Shown here in pieces: positions 24,351 to 31,914 of a stretch of DNA of 36,276 nt (its first letter is position 1; every line of letters starts with the position of its first letter). The translations under genes and the position numbers were made by a program. The notes under the pieces were generated by a model that was not told the DNA's origin, made no database searches, and was given only the letters and a program-made list of their open reading frames with translations. Source of the DNA: JBBSOW01 sp038259365 (GTDB taxonomy: Bacteria; Actinomycetota; Actinomycetes; Propionibacteriales; Propionibacteriaceae); NCBI GenBank assembly GCA_038259365.1, contig JBBSOW010000025.1:1-36276 (forward strand). The letters run 5' to 3'.

Positions 24351-25103
24351 TCAGCGCCCGGGGGTAGTCGAACGCCAGGTCCGGCTGGTCTCGCCGGCGG
24401 TCGTGGCGAGTAGGACCGCGCTACGGGGGTCGGTGGTCATCGCCGTGAGCCTTCCGGGGAGGTCGGTACCGGCGGGATCCTGCCGTTCGCGGAGGTGCAC
24501 GACGCGGGTGGTGTCCCCTTCGCTGTAGGCGACGGTGTCGGTTCCGCGGTCGCGGTGACGGCGATGGTGGGGGTTTGCGTGCGCAAAAGCGTCGGCCGCG
24601 ACCATCTCGAGCGCCGAGACCCCTGTTGGCGACCCGCGCTCCAGCCGCACCCGCCACTGGACGACGTCGTCGCCTATACGACCGGCCACGGCGCAATGGT
24701 CGGTGGTGCAGGCCAGCGCCGTCGGTCGCTCGATGCTCGCGTCCGTCGTCGGGGAGGGCATCGCCCGCCACGGGCCGGCGGGGGAGGACGCCGTCCACAG
24801 GGACGCCTCGTCGCGGACCGGCGCGCCGAGCACGGTCGTCCACCCCACCGCGACGTAGCCGTCGGCCAGGGCGGCGACGGCCCCGGCCGAGGGCAGGCGA
24901 GTCGGGGTCGCCTGGAGGGCCTTGCCGGGGGTCTTGGCCCGGGCCCACACCTCGATGTCCTGTGCCCACACCGCCACGTCCGGTCCGTTCTGGCCGGGAT
25001 TGGCCCAGCTGCCGAGGATGATCGCCCCGGGGCGAGAGACCGCCGTGCCGATGAGCGCGCCCGCGCATCGATCCAATATTTGCCGGCAAGGATCCGTCGT
25101 CAA
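24351..25103 (-). CDS. Hypothetical protein resembling a sialidase-like/BNR repeat protein, probably N-truncated
   Basis: A 250-codon frame with no clear start: it opens right after a stop, and the first candidate is TTG at 25103. It contains repeat-like phrases seen in secreted actinobacterial BNR/sialidase-like proteins (VAALADGYVAVGWTT, ASLWTASSPAGPWRAMPSP, ALACTTDHCAVAGRI, TWRSTTPGR). No signal peptide or lipobox is seen, although such proteins are normally exported, so the N-terminus may have been lost. It sits 10 bp after the minus-strand TetR gene. Function unknown. Confidence 0.4.
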   Translation of the reverse strand: MTTDPCRQILDRCAGALIGTAVSRPGAIILGSWANPGQNGPDVAVWAQDIEVWARAKTPGKALQATPTRLPSAGAVAALADGYVAVGWTTVLGAPVRDEASLWTASSPAGPWRAMPSPTTDASIERPTALACTTDHCAVAGRIGDDVVQWRVRLERGSPTGVSALEMVAADAFAHANPHHRRHRDRGTDTVAYSEGDTTRVVHLRERQDPAGTDLPGRLTAMTTDPRSAVLLATTAGETSRTWRSTTPGR

Positions 25104-25113
25104 TCGCTTTTAG

Positions 25114-25644
25114 TCAATAGGACCGGGTGGCCAGCTCGACGACGGTGACGAGTTGTCGGGTGTAGGCCCCTAAATCGAAGGCTGGATCGTTGACGAGCCG
25201 GCCGGAGGCGGTGTCGATGGCGCCCCGGACGAGCACCGCCAGGGAGCGGGCGTCGAAGTCCCCGAAGTCCCCGGACGGCTGTCCGCCCTCCAGCAGGTGC
25301 TGCAGGTGTGCCAGCACGGGATCCTCGCCCTGGGGGACGAAGCGGAGCGAGCCGTCTGGGTGGCGGGCGTTGGCGGCTATCTCGACGACGGCACGGATGT
25401 CGTCGAGGTGCTCGGCGAGGAAGGACAGGTTCGCCTCCAGATAGCCGCGGACGACCGCCGCCGGATCAGTCTCGTCGGCGATTCGTTCCGCGATCGCCGC
25501 GCCGGCGCGGCCGTAGACGTCGCACAGGACCTGCCCGAGTAGCTCCTCCTTGCCGGCGAAGTGGTAGGACACCACGCCCTTGCTCACCCCGGCGCGGCGC
25601 GCAATCTCCGCCAATGACGCGCCCTGAAACCCGACCTCGGCCAA
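25114..25644 (-). CDS. TetR-family regulator with no canonical start codon before helix 1
   Basis: TetR-type helix-turn-helix (SLAEIARRAGVSKGVVSYHFAGKEELL) and a C-terminal domain typical of actinobacterial TetR proteins (VRGYLEANLSFLAEHLDDIRAVVEIAANAR, DFDARSLAVLVRGAIDTASG). The TTG at 25644 is the first usual start, giving 176 aa, but it cuts off helix 1. The same frame is open to 25737 and encodes a convincing N-terminus (IRPDETQRPRTFIEEARRAQ) with CTA-GCC-ATC-CGG where ATG-GCC-ATC-CGG would be expected. So either a rare start is used or the start codon has mutated. It is followed by the BNR-like fragment. Confidence 0.65.
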   Translation of the reverse strand: MAEVGFQGASLAEIARRAGVSKGVVSYHFAGKEELLGQVLCDVYGRAGAAIAERIADETDPAAVVRGYLEANLSFLAEHLDDIRAVVEIAANARHPDGSLRFVPQGEDPVLAHLQHLLEGGQPSGDFGDFDARSLAVLVRGAIDTASGRLVNDPAFDLGAYTRQLVTVVELATRSY

Positions 25645-25737
25645 CGCCTGGACGGCACACTTGATGATCTGGGCCCGCCGCGCCTCTTCGATGAAGGTCC
25701 GCGGCCTTTGGGTCTCGTCTGGCCGGATGGCTAGAGC

Positions 25738-26051
25738 TTAGACGCATGCTCGATCGGGGCGTGCGCGTCACCGATGGTCATTCTCGCGCCAAATCGCCAA
25801 TCGCCAAGCTCGATTCTGTGACCGGTCCGAGTGCCATCCTGACGTGGAAGGTAGTCATTCTGGCCGCCTTGGCGAGTCGATGGGTAGAGGTGTCTGCGCC
25901 GCGTACGACATGGCCAGCAAATGGTGTGGTGCTGTCGAGGCGCCGCGCACCTGATACCAGCGCGGCCACACGCCACGGACGGGGGCGTAAAAGAGATTGA
26001 ACGGGCGGGCCCTGCCCTCACGGTTTCTCACAGGGGACGGGCGCTGACGTG
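25738..26051. other. Stretch without a supported gene
   Basis: About 310 bp, lower in GC than its surroundings, between the TetR gene and the vapC relic. Short open frames exist on both strands (an 84-codon one on plus, ATG-started ones on minus), but none has a recognisable domain, ribosome site or repeat. No tRNA or clear terminator is seen. Confidence 0.5.
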
Positions 26052-26210
26052 TCAGTGAGCGCTGGCGAACAGCTCGATCACACGACCTCGATCTCGCAGC
26101 CGAGCTGGGGGGCCCTGCTGAGTCTGATGTCTGCGGTCAGCAGCGGCGTCGGTCTTCCCGACGAGCACCAGGACCAGCGCCGAGGCATCGAGTACGTAGT
26201 CCTCGCTCAC
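26052..26210 (-). pseudogene. vapC: VapC (PIN-domain) toxin with a large internal deletion
   Basis: The GTG at 26210 overlaps the VapB stop as GTGA, the normal vapBC coupling. The frame begins like a PIN toxin (SEDYVLDASALVLVLVGKTD, with the first catalytic Asp in LDAS) but then reads nonsense to a stop at 26052. In the next frame the same DNA encodes the genuine PIN C-terminus (PLLTADIRLSRAPQLGCEIEVV) ending at 26078. About 95 codons between the two ends, with the remaining acidic active-site residues, are missing. The ribonuclease must be inactive. Confidence 0.75.
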
Positions 26211-26443
26211 CGACGGTCGGCGGCCAGATCGGCCACGATGGAGTCGCGGGTGGCGCCCGGGGTGTTGCTATCCGCCCGCGTCGAGGCCAGCATGGCCAGA
26301 ACCTCCTCGGTGGTGGGGCGGCCCGCGAGATCCACGACAACGTCGCGCATGTAGGACTGGATCGAACGGCCCGAAGCTCGGGCCCGCTTCCGGATGACCT
26401 CGTAGGCGCTCTCCGGAATCTCTCGCATCTGAATGGTCGCCAT
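26207..26443 (-). CDS. vapB: VapB/FitA-like antitoxin
   Basis: A 78-aa ribbon-helix-helix antitoxin. The N-terminus ATIQMREIPESAYEVIRKRA is the FitA/VapB DNA-binding strand and helix, followed by SGRSIQSYMRDVVVDLAGRPTTEEVLA and an acidic tail that would wrap the toxin. ATG at 26443; GTGA overlap with the vapC remnant. A -10-like TATTAT lies 7 bp before the ATG with no ribosome site, so the message may be leaderless. With its toxin deleted it is an orphan antitoxin and could still bind its operator or a paralogous toxin. Confidence 0.8.
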   Translation of the reverse strand: MATIQMREIPESAYEVIRKRARASGRSIQSYMRDVVVDLAGRPTTEEVLAMLASTRADSNTPGATRDSIVADLAADRR

Positions 26444-26449
26444 AGCGCC

Positions 26450-26455
26450 ATAATA
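26450..26455 (-). promoter_or_regulatory. -10 hexamer for a leaderless vapB message
   Basis: TATTAT on the minus strand ends 7 bp before the vapB ATG, putting the transcription start at or beside the A of the ATG. GGCGCTAT repeats on both sides could be the VapB binding site. No convincing -35 is visible. Confidence 0.35.
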
Positions 26456-26517
26456 GCGCCGTCGCGCTGAAGGCCCGCTGAACCTCGTGCAAGCGTGGGT
26501 CATGGCGTGAGGACGGG

Positions 26518-26933
26518 TCATCGGGCGGCGTTGCGGAACCGCCGAGCCGCCAGCGGGAGAAAGACCGCCGTCAGCGCCATCGGCCACACCAGGATCTGGA
26601 CGTAGGCCACCGACTCCACCGACGCGGCCCGTCCCCGACGGACAACCCCACCCACAACAGGGCGAAGCGCGAGAGCAGAAGCGCGCCGAGGACTCCCACG
26701 ACCTCGCCGGGTGAGGTGTCGGGACGCCAGCCAATGGCGAGCCCGAAGCCGGCCAGGAGCAGCAGAACCGCGAGCGAGTTGAGGGTGTCAGCTACGCAGC
26801 GCCCCAGCACGATGGCGAATGCGCTGATCGGTAACGATCGGAGTCGGTCATCGACCCCACGGGCGGCCTCGGCCGCCGCGGACCGGGTCGTGGTGTCCAG
26901 CCCGAAGAGCATGGCCACCACCAGCATCCCGGG
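26518..26933 (-). pseudogene. ABC-2 type transporter permease relic
   Basis: The frame begins without its N-terminal third at PGMLVVAMLFGLDTT, then follows the family (RGVDDRLRSLPISAFAIVLGRCVADTLNSLAVLLLLAGFGLAIGW, FALLWVGLSVG). It breaks near 26630 and continues in the next frame as RAASVESVAYVQILVWPMALTAVFLPLAARRF to a stop at 26518. Such permeases are about 250 aa with six membrane spans; here the first two spans are gone and the rest is frameshifted. No ATPase partner gene is nearby. It was probably once paired with a TetR- or MerR-controlled efflux system. Confidence 0.7.
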
Positions 26934-26971
26934 CTTGCTGCTGACGCTGCGTCAGGTCCCATGTTCGTGCC

Positions 26972-27972
26972 ATGGACACGAAAAGCGCTGCGACCCTCCG
27001 CGTCGGGGAGCTTGCAAAGGCAACCGGACTGACCGTGCGGGCGCGGCGCCACTACGAGCAGATCGGCCTGCTCCCCCCGGCTGAGCGCACCGCGACCGGG
27101 CCACCGCCGCTACGGTCCGGAAGCGGTCGCGAGGCTCTACCGGTTGACCAGGTTAAGGCGGCTCGGCATGTCGCTGGACCAGATCCGGCGCGCCCTCGAC
27201 GACCCGGACTGGAGCCTGGGCAACGCCCTGCGACACCACCTGGCATCGGTGGACGCCGAACTGGCGGTGCTCGCTTCACTGCGCAACGGCGTCAGCACCG
27301 CACTGGCCAGTATCGACGGCACGACCGACCAGACACCGGACCTATTGGAGGTTCTTTCCACCATGGACACCCTGGACAGCCATCTTCGCCGCCGGATCTC
27401 GATCATGGTCTACCGCGATCCCGGCGCCGCCCACCACCACCTGGTGAACGTGTTCGGACTCACCCCGGGGGGAGATCACCGGCGGACCCGACGGCACCGT
27501 CGTCCACGCCGAGGTCTCCGCCGGCGACGGGGTCATCTGGCTGCACCCCGAAACCGACACCTACCGCCTGGCCTCTCCCGACACGCGCGCCGCCTCGACC
27601 GCCACCATGGCGGTCCTCGTCGAGGATGTCGATGAGCACCACCAGATGGTCAGAGCGCGAGGCGGCGACATCGTCTACGAGCCCGTCGACCAACCGGTAC
27701 CGGGCCTTCGGTGCGCCCCGGACCTGGCCTTATCCGTGGACGAGCTTCGAGCGGTGACCGCCTTCAACCTGGCCCGTGCCCGACGAGTCATTGATATCGT
27801 CGCGTCGGTGAGGGCGCACGGCAGACGTCCGCGCGAGGCGCTGGCCGCGGCTGCGCACTTCGTTGGCGGAGGTGCGAGGTCGAAGGCGCAGCGAGTCAGC
27901 GCCTTGGGTCGTGCCGTCGCCGAAGTGATGAGCGCCCTTGATAGGCGTCGCCGGGCGGGAGCGACCCGGTGA
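26972..27972 (+). pseudogene. MerR regulator fused to a VOC (glyoxalase) domain, with several frameshifts
   Basis: Three frames must be joined to read it. Frame A from the ATG at 26972 gives the MerR helix-turn-helix (LRVGELAKATGLTVRARRHYEQIGLLPPAERTATG). An extra C near 27101 shifts to a frame with LYRLTRLRRLGMSLDQIRRALDDPDW and a helical linker ending FGLTPGG. An extra G near 27468 shifts again to a VOC-like part (GPDGTVVHAEVSAGDGVIWLHPE, MAVLVEDVDEHHQMVRARGGDIVYEPVDQPVPGLR). The VOC end is itself disturbed after VPGLR. About 75 further codons run to 27972, unrelated to known VOC ends, and their stop overlaps the RCC1 start as TGATG. Intact relatives of this MerR-VOC type are single proteins of about 280 aa. 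Confidence 0.7.
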
Positions 27973-28847
27973 TGGATCCCCAGGTGGCACCCGGAAGTGA
28001 GCCAGCAGACGATCGCGTGATCGCCGCAGGTCGTCGGCACTCCGTCGCCGTTGGTGCGGATGGCAGGGTGACGACGGCAGGGATGTCCACCGCGCCCGAA
28101 TGCCGTCTGGGCGAATGGCGCGACGTAGTCGCGGTGGCGGCGGGCAACGTTCATAGGGCCGCCAACACGGGACGATCACACTCGGTGGGTCTGCGTGCCG
28201 ACGGGACGGTCGTCGCGGCCGGCTGGAATGGCGACGGGCAGTGTGAGGTCGGGGACTGGCCGCACGCGGTTGGCATTGCCGCGGGCTGGAGACGCACGCT
28301 CGCCGTCCTCGCGAACGGAAACGTCGTCGCCGCAGGTCGCACGAAGGACGGAGCGTGCGACGTGACCGCGTGGCGCGAGGTCGTTGCTGTGGCCGCCGGG
28401 GACTGGCACTCAGTGGGCGTTCGAGCAGACGGCACGGTCACCGCGACGGGCCTCAATCGTCGCGGCCAGGGCCAGGTCGGAGGCTGGCGACACGTTCGCG
28501 CTGCCGCGGCGGGTTATCTGCACACGGTCGCCGTGACGGACGCCGGCAGGGTTCTCGCTGCCGGGGACGAGGGTGCTGGCGGGGCCGAAGCATCTCGATG
28601 GCGCGACATCGTCGACGTCTCCGCAGGTAGCTATCACACGGTCGGGGTCGACACCCGAGGCAGGGTGTGGGCCGTTGGGGACAACAGCCGCGGGCAATGC
28701 GATGTCTCGTCCTGGCGCAATGTGGTGGCGGTAGCCGCCGGGTCAACCCACACCCTCGGGCTGTGCGCGGACGGGACAGTCCTGGCCGTAGGTAACAACG
28801 ATTTCGGCCAGTGCGAAACAACGCAGTGGCAGCTGGGACTCCGATGA
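27972..28847 (+). CDS. RCC1-type seven-bladed beta-propeller protein
   Basis: A 291-aa protein made almost wholly of seven RCC1-like repeats of about 38 residues. The repeat is roughly HSVGLRADGTVVAAGWN, then GQCEVGDW, then VVAVAAG. Blades begin near residues 22, 70, 108, 146, 184, 222 and 260. Bacterial RCC1 proteins act as interaction platforms, with no enzyme activity implied. There is no signal peptide, so it is probably cytoplasmic. Between blades one and two, nine codons (28155-28181) appear inserted, duplicating the His-Ser junction. The ATG at 27972 overlaps the stop of the preceding frame as TGATG; GTG at 27969 is an alternative. It is intact, unlike its neighbours. Confidence 0.75.
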   Translation: MDPQVAPGSEPADDRVIAAGRRHSVAVGADGRVTTAGMSTAPECRLGEWRDVVAVAAGNVHRAANTGRSHSVGLRADGTVVAAGWNGDGQCEVGDWPHAVGIAAGWRRTLAVLANGNVVAAGRTKDGACDVTAWREVVAVAAGDWHSVGVRADGTVTATGLNRRGQGQVGGWRHVRAAAAGYLHTVAVTDAGRVLAAGDEGAGGAEASRWRDIVDVSAGSYHTVGVDTRGRVWAVGDNSRGQCDVSSWRNVVAVAAGSTHTLGLCADGTVLAVGNNDFGQCETTQWQLGLR

Positions 28848-28995
28848 TGCCCGCGAACGCGCTCACGCTGGTGCTGAGCGTTGCTTTGACCTCAGGAATC
28901 CGCATCCGAGGATGCCAAAACAGCGTGCTGGCCTCCGGTGCGAAGGGACGCCCCGAAGGGTCGCGACCATGACGCTCCCCTGGCATTGTGGAGCC

Positions 28996-29687
28996 ATGCC
29001 GACAGCAGGGTCGGGCGTGATCTTTCTCGCCTACTTCTGGGCGGTGATCGGGGCGGCCGCCTTCCCAGTCCGGCCGCTATTGGAGGGACGGTTCTCTTAG
29101 CGCAGGACGTCCTGGGTCGGCTGGGTCGTTTGGCTGGTGGTCGCGCTGCCGTCGCTGCTGCAGATCCCTTATCCGGGGTTCTCCGAGGCCTGGCACCGCA
29201 GCCCCTCGGCCGTCCTTGAGGATCACCAGTGGTGGCGGCTGGCTACAGCGTTCGTGGTGCAGGACGGGGGCATCGCGGGCACGGTCTCCAATCTCGTTCT
29301 GCTGGCCGTGGCTCTACTGGCTTGCCTGCCGCTGTGGGGGGAGCCGGTGACCGTCTCGGCCCTCCTGTTCGCCGGAGTCGGGCTGAACCTCGCCGCGGTG
29401 CTCACGGGAGCCGACGACGGCGCCGGCAACTCCGGCGCCACCTTGCCGCTGCTGGCCAGCCTGCCGCTGTTCGCCTTGGCCGTCGTCTCCGGTCAGCGAT
29501 GGCGGGCCGCGGTGGGTGGGGGGTCACCGGCGTCGCGGCGATCGTCCTGCTCGTGGTGAACGACGGGCACGGCATCGCGGTGCTCATCAGGCTCCTGCTC
29601 GGCGTTGTGGGCATGCCGTACGCACGGCGGCGCGCCCGAGCCGGCCTAATCCCGCCGCCGACTGACCCCCCGGTTTCCCCCTCCTGA
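28996..29687 (+). pseudogene. Rhomboid-like membrane protein with an in-frame TAG and a frameshift
   Basis: From the ATG at 28996 the frame encodes a first membrane span (GVIFLAYFWAVIGAAAFPV), then meets TAG at 29098-29100. The same frame continues at once with RRTSWVGWVVWLVVALPSLLQIPYPG, WWRLATAFVVQDGGIAGTV and a GNSGA motif in a fifth span that resembles the rhomboid GxSG serine site. In a G-run near 29515-29522 the frame shifts, and the last span (AAIVLLVVNDGHGIAVLIRLLLGVVGMPY, with the matching His) lies in another frame ending at 29687. Read through, it makes one actinobacterial rhomboid-type protein of about 230 aa. As sequenced it is broken twice. Confidence 0.65.
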
Positions 29688-29762
29688 TCACAGACACGAG
29701 ATCCCTGGTACCAGGCGAACTTCCGCGCTCGAGGGCGATGGCGGCAACCGAGCGCTATTAGC

Positions 29763-30041
29763 CCGGGTGCCATCGGTGCTGAGCGCTTGTCCCGGGCCGG
29801 GCAGCTATCCACCCGCCGCAGCGAGATGGCGTTGTCCGACCTCCTCGGGCTCCCGTTGAGGCGTCTGTCGCACCGGCCGCTACTGCGGCGGTGCTGGAGT
29901 TTGCGCGAGAACCTGACCATTTACGACGCGGCCTACGTCGCCTTGGCTGAGACGCTCGACCTGGTCCTCGTCACCTCTGACATTCGGTTGTCCCGTGCCC
30001 CGGGTCGCCGATGCGACGTCGAAGTCCTATCCAATCCTTGA
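29763..30041 (+). pseudogene. C-terminal relic of a second PIN-domain (VapC) toxin
   Basis: About 85 codons match the last two-thirds of a VapC/FitB toxin: RAGQLSTRRSEMALSDL, LPLRRLSHRPLLRR, LRENLTIYDAAYVALAE (with the conserved Asp of YDAAY), LVTSDIRLSRAPG and the CDVEVL end. The upstream VPSVLSA in another frame looks like the preceding EVLSAL helix, so a frameshift lies near 29785. The N-terminal strand with the first catalytic Asp is absent, and there is no antitoxin gene. It is not a copy of the 26-kb vapC relic: the shared SDIRLSRAP-type ending differs at several residues. Confidence 0.7.
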
Positions 30042-30079
30042 GCCCCTGGGCGGCGGCCGCGAACACGGGTGCAGGCGTC

Positions 30080-30754
30080 TCAGGTGGCCGACCAGCCTTG
30101 GCCGTCTGCCGATTCGGCCGTGCTCCGGTCTTCGGCGTGGGCGGCGCCGCGTCGCCAGGGCTCGTGCTCGTGCGCGAGCCAGACCATCTCGGGATCGAGC
30201 GCGCGGATTAGCCGTTGTCCTTCGGTGCGCGGATCGTCCAGCTCGCCGAACCACACCGCGGCATCGCCACAGACGACGACTGGACGCCCGCCGGCCTGCA
30301 CCACCACGACCTGTGTTCCCGGGGTGTGACCTGGCGCTGGGAGGAGCCGGATCCCGGGCAGCAGGTCGTGCTCGCCGTCGACCGGCACGTATCGCACGCC
30401 GGGTGCGTCGACCCACTCGCGAATGGTGTAGTCGTGCTCGCTGCGAGCGTCGTCGAGCTCTCGACGCTGGACGTAGATCCGCCGACCGGCGAACAGGTGG
30501 TTGCCGCCGCAATGGTCGGCGTGCAGGTGTGTGTTGACGACGATGTCAATGCCGGCGATGTCGAAGCCGTGGCTGCTCAGTGGATAGAGGCGGGGATCGA
30601 AGGCGGCCACGACCGCCGGGTGCAGGTCCGTCATGCCGGTGTCGACCAGAACCCGAGCATCGGGATGGTCGATGATGTGCACGTAGACAGGCATCACCCC
30701 GCCCTCGACGAGCAGGTCGGCGACGTGGATCGGCGTGACAGTGATGTTGGTCAT
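30080..30754 (-). CDS. Metallo-beta-lactamase-fold hydrolase (lactonase-like)
   Basis: A 224-aa cytoplasmic MBL-fold hydrolase. The metal motif is complete: H76-L-H78-A-D80-H81 (NTHLHADHCGGN), then APGHTPG, CGDAAVWFGE and LAHEHEP for the later ligands. The layout resembles AHL-lactonase-type quorum-quenching enzymes, but the substrate cannot be told from sequence. The ATG at 30754 overlaps the stop of the SRPBCC gene as ATGA and has AAGGAG seven bases upstream. It is the last gene of an ArsR-SRPBCC-MBL operon and is probably co-repressed with it. The last 20 residues (HAEDRSTAESADGQGW) are outside the fold. Confidence 0.85.
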   Translation of the reverse strand: MTNITVTPIHVADLLVEGGVMPVYVHIIDHPDARVLVDTGMTDLHPAVVAAFDPRLYPLSSHGFDIAGIDIVVNTHLHADHCGGNHLFAGRRIYVQRRELDDARSEHDYTIREWVDAPGVRYVPVDGEHDLLPGIRLLPAPGHTPGTQVVVVQAGGRPVVVCGDAAVWFGELDDPRTEGQRLIRALDPEMVWLAHEHEPWRRGAAHAEDRSTAESADGQGWSAT

Positions 30755-31305
30755 TCGGATGCTCCTTGCTCGGCGTGGGCCGCGTTGAGATACCTGGCGA
30801 GGATGCCGAGGAACGGCTCCTTCTCTTCGGGGCCGAACGAGACGGTGCCCCAGCCGGCCACCATTTCGGCGAAGAACTCGTTTTCCCAGTCCGCTCCGCT
30901 CCCGTATGCGCTCGAAACGACGCGGAGCACGCAGCTGCCGCCGGATGCTGCCTCGATCAGGAACTCGGTAGCGATTGGGGAGATCGACGCCAGTTCTTCA
31001 TCGGTGATCGCGTGTCCGGCGGTGTCGGCCGCCCACTGGCGCATCTCCTCGGTCATCGGCCACGGTTCCTCGTAGGCGAACCGACGATGTGGGGTGTAGT
31101 CGGTGACGGCCCCCGTCGACCGGAACCCGCCGTGATCGAACGACACCTCGCCACCGATCAGCGGGTCCAGTCGGGCGGGCACCATCCAGGCCGAGATCCC
31201 ATCGGCAGTCGCAATCGCCTCCCACACCTGCTCGGGGGTAGCGGACACCTCAAGGGTGAACTCCGCCCGGTGCTCGACGCGGTCAGGTCCGTCGGAATCG
31301 GTCAC
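30751..31305 (-). CDS. SRPBCC/AHSA1-family protein
   Basis: A 184-aa START-like domain protein of the AHSA1/Aha1-C type. It contains HRAEFTLEVSATPEQVWEAIATADGISAWMVPARLDPLIGGEVSFD, the usual first strand, helices and second strand, then FAYEEPWP and a long C-terminal helix (ADWENEFFAEMVAGWGTV). Such proteins bind hydrophobic ligands in a cavity and often follow an ArsR repressor. The GTG at 31305 overlaps the ArsR stop as GTGA; the stop overlaps the MBL gene as ATGA. The frame is open well upstream, but the coupled GTG fits the family N-terminus. Confidence 0.85.
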   Translation of the reverse strand: MTDSDGPDRVEHRAEFTLEVSATPEQVWEAIATADGISAWMVPARLDPLIGGEVSFDHGGFRSTGAVTDYTPHRRFAYEEPWPMTEEMRQWAADTAGHAITDEELASISPIATEFLIEAASGGSCVLRVVSSAYGSGADWENEFFAEMVAGWGTVSFGPEEKEPFLGILARYLNAAHAEQGASE

Positions 31306-31877
31306 TTGGGCTCCTCTGGTCGGGGATAGGACGAAACGGTCAGACGGTGTGGGCGCCCGTCGTCGTGGTGGTAGCTGGCGACCAGCGCCGCGATCGCCGC
31401 CTGAAGCTCGAAAGCGAACGCGGCACGATCCTCCGGCGACTGGAACCCGATGACCGTGTCGACAGTCAAGGTAGGCATCCGCGTTCCCGGCGCCACACCG
31501 CGCGTGATCGCCCCGACCTCGGACACGGTCCGAGCGTTCACCGCCACCAGATAGCCAGCCGAAAGACGATCGGCGACATCGTTCGGATCGGGGAGTCTGC
31601 CGGCGAGCACGTCGGGGGCGACGACGAGGTGTCGCGCCGAGCGCCGCACGTAACGCTCGGTGATACCGCCCCAAGTGCGTTCGCCAGCAGGCTCGACCAG
31701 TCCGTGCGCCTCCAACGCCTTCAGGTGATAGTTCACCTTCTGACGAGTCAAGTTGACCATCGACGCCACCGACGCCGCCGACCCCGGCTCAGCCAGGGCG
31801 TCGAGGATCGAGGCCCGAATCGGATCGAGCGCTACTTCGACGACGCCAGCGTCACTGAGTACTCGAATGTCGTCCAC
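31302..31877 (-). CDS. ArsR-type winged-helix regulator
   Basis: A 191-aa regulator. An ArsR-like winged helix-turn-helix lies near residues 10-75 (LDPIRASILDALAEPGSAASVASMVNLTRQKVNYHLKALEAHGLVE). A C-terminal ligand/dimerisation region (TVSEVGAITRGVAPGTRMPTLTVDTVIGFQSPEDRAAFAFEL) follows. No metal-binding Cys pair is seen. The GTG at 31877 is chosen because the -10 hexamer TATCCT (31890-31885) would start transcription almost exactly there, giving a leaderless message; TTG at 31901 is the alternative but lies inside the operator. It heads the ArsR-SRPBCC-MBL operon and probably represses it. Confidence 0.8.
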   Translation of the reverse strand: MDDIRVLSDAGVVEVALDPIRASILDALAEPGSAASVASMVNLTRQKVNYHLKALEAHGLVEPAGERTWGGITERYVRRSARHLVVAPDVLAGRLPDPNDVADRLSAGYLVAVNARTVSEVGAITRGVAPGTRMPTLTVDTVIGFQSPEDRAAFAFELQAAIAALVASYHHDDGRPHRLTVSSYPRPEEPK

Positions 31878-31884
31878 GGTGTCC

Positions 31885-31914
31885 AGGATAGAGTTTGACA
31901 ATAAATATTGTCAA
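31885..31914 (-). promoter_or_regulatory. Promoter with overlapping palindromic operator of the arsR operon
   Basis: The palindrome TTGACAATA-AA-TATTGTCAA spans 31895-31914 with nine-base arms. Its first six bases on the minus strand are a perfect -35 (TTGACA, 31914-31909), and TATCCT follows after 18 bp (31890-31885). Binding here would block the -35, the usual autorepression layout of ArsR-type regulators. Confidence 0.65.

Noticed and set aside
24495..25148. A 217-codon plus-strand frame opposite the BNR-like fragment
   Set aside because: Arg/Gly-rich composition without motifs; the minus-strand frame carries the recognisable BNR-like phrases.
25746..26000. Short open frames on both strands in the gene-poor stretch
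   Set aside because: No domain, no ribosome site, and competing frames of similar length on both strands.
4048..26461. Shared 14-mer CCATAATAGCGCCG at 4048 and 26448
   Set aside because: About the number expected by chance in a window this size; the flanks are unrelated.
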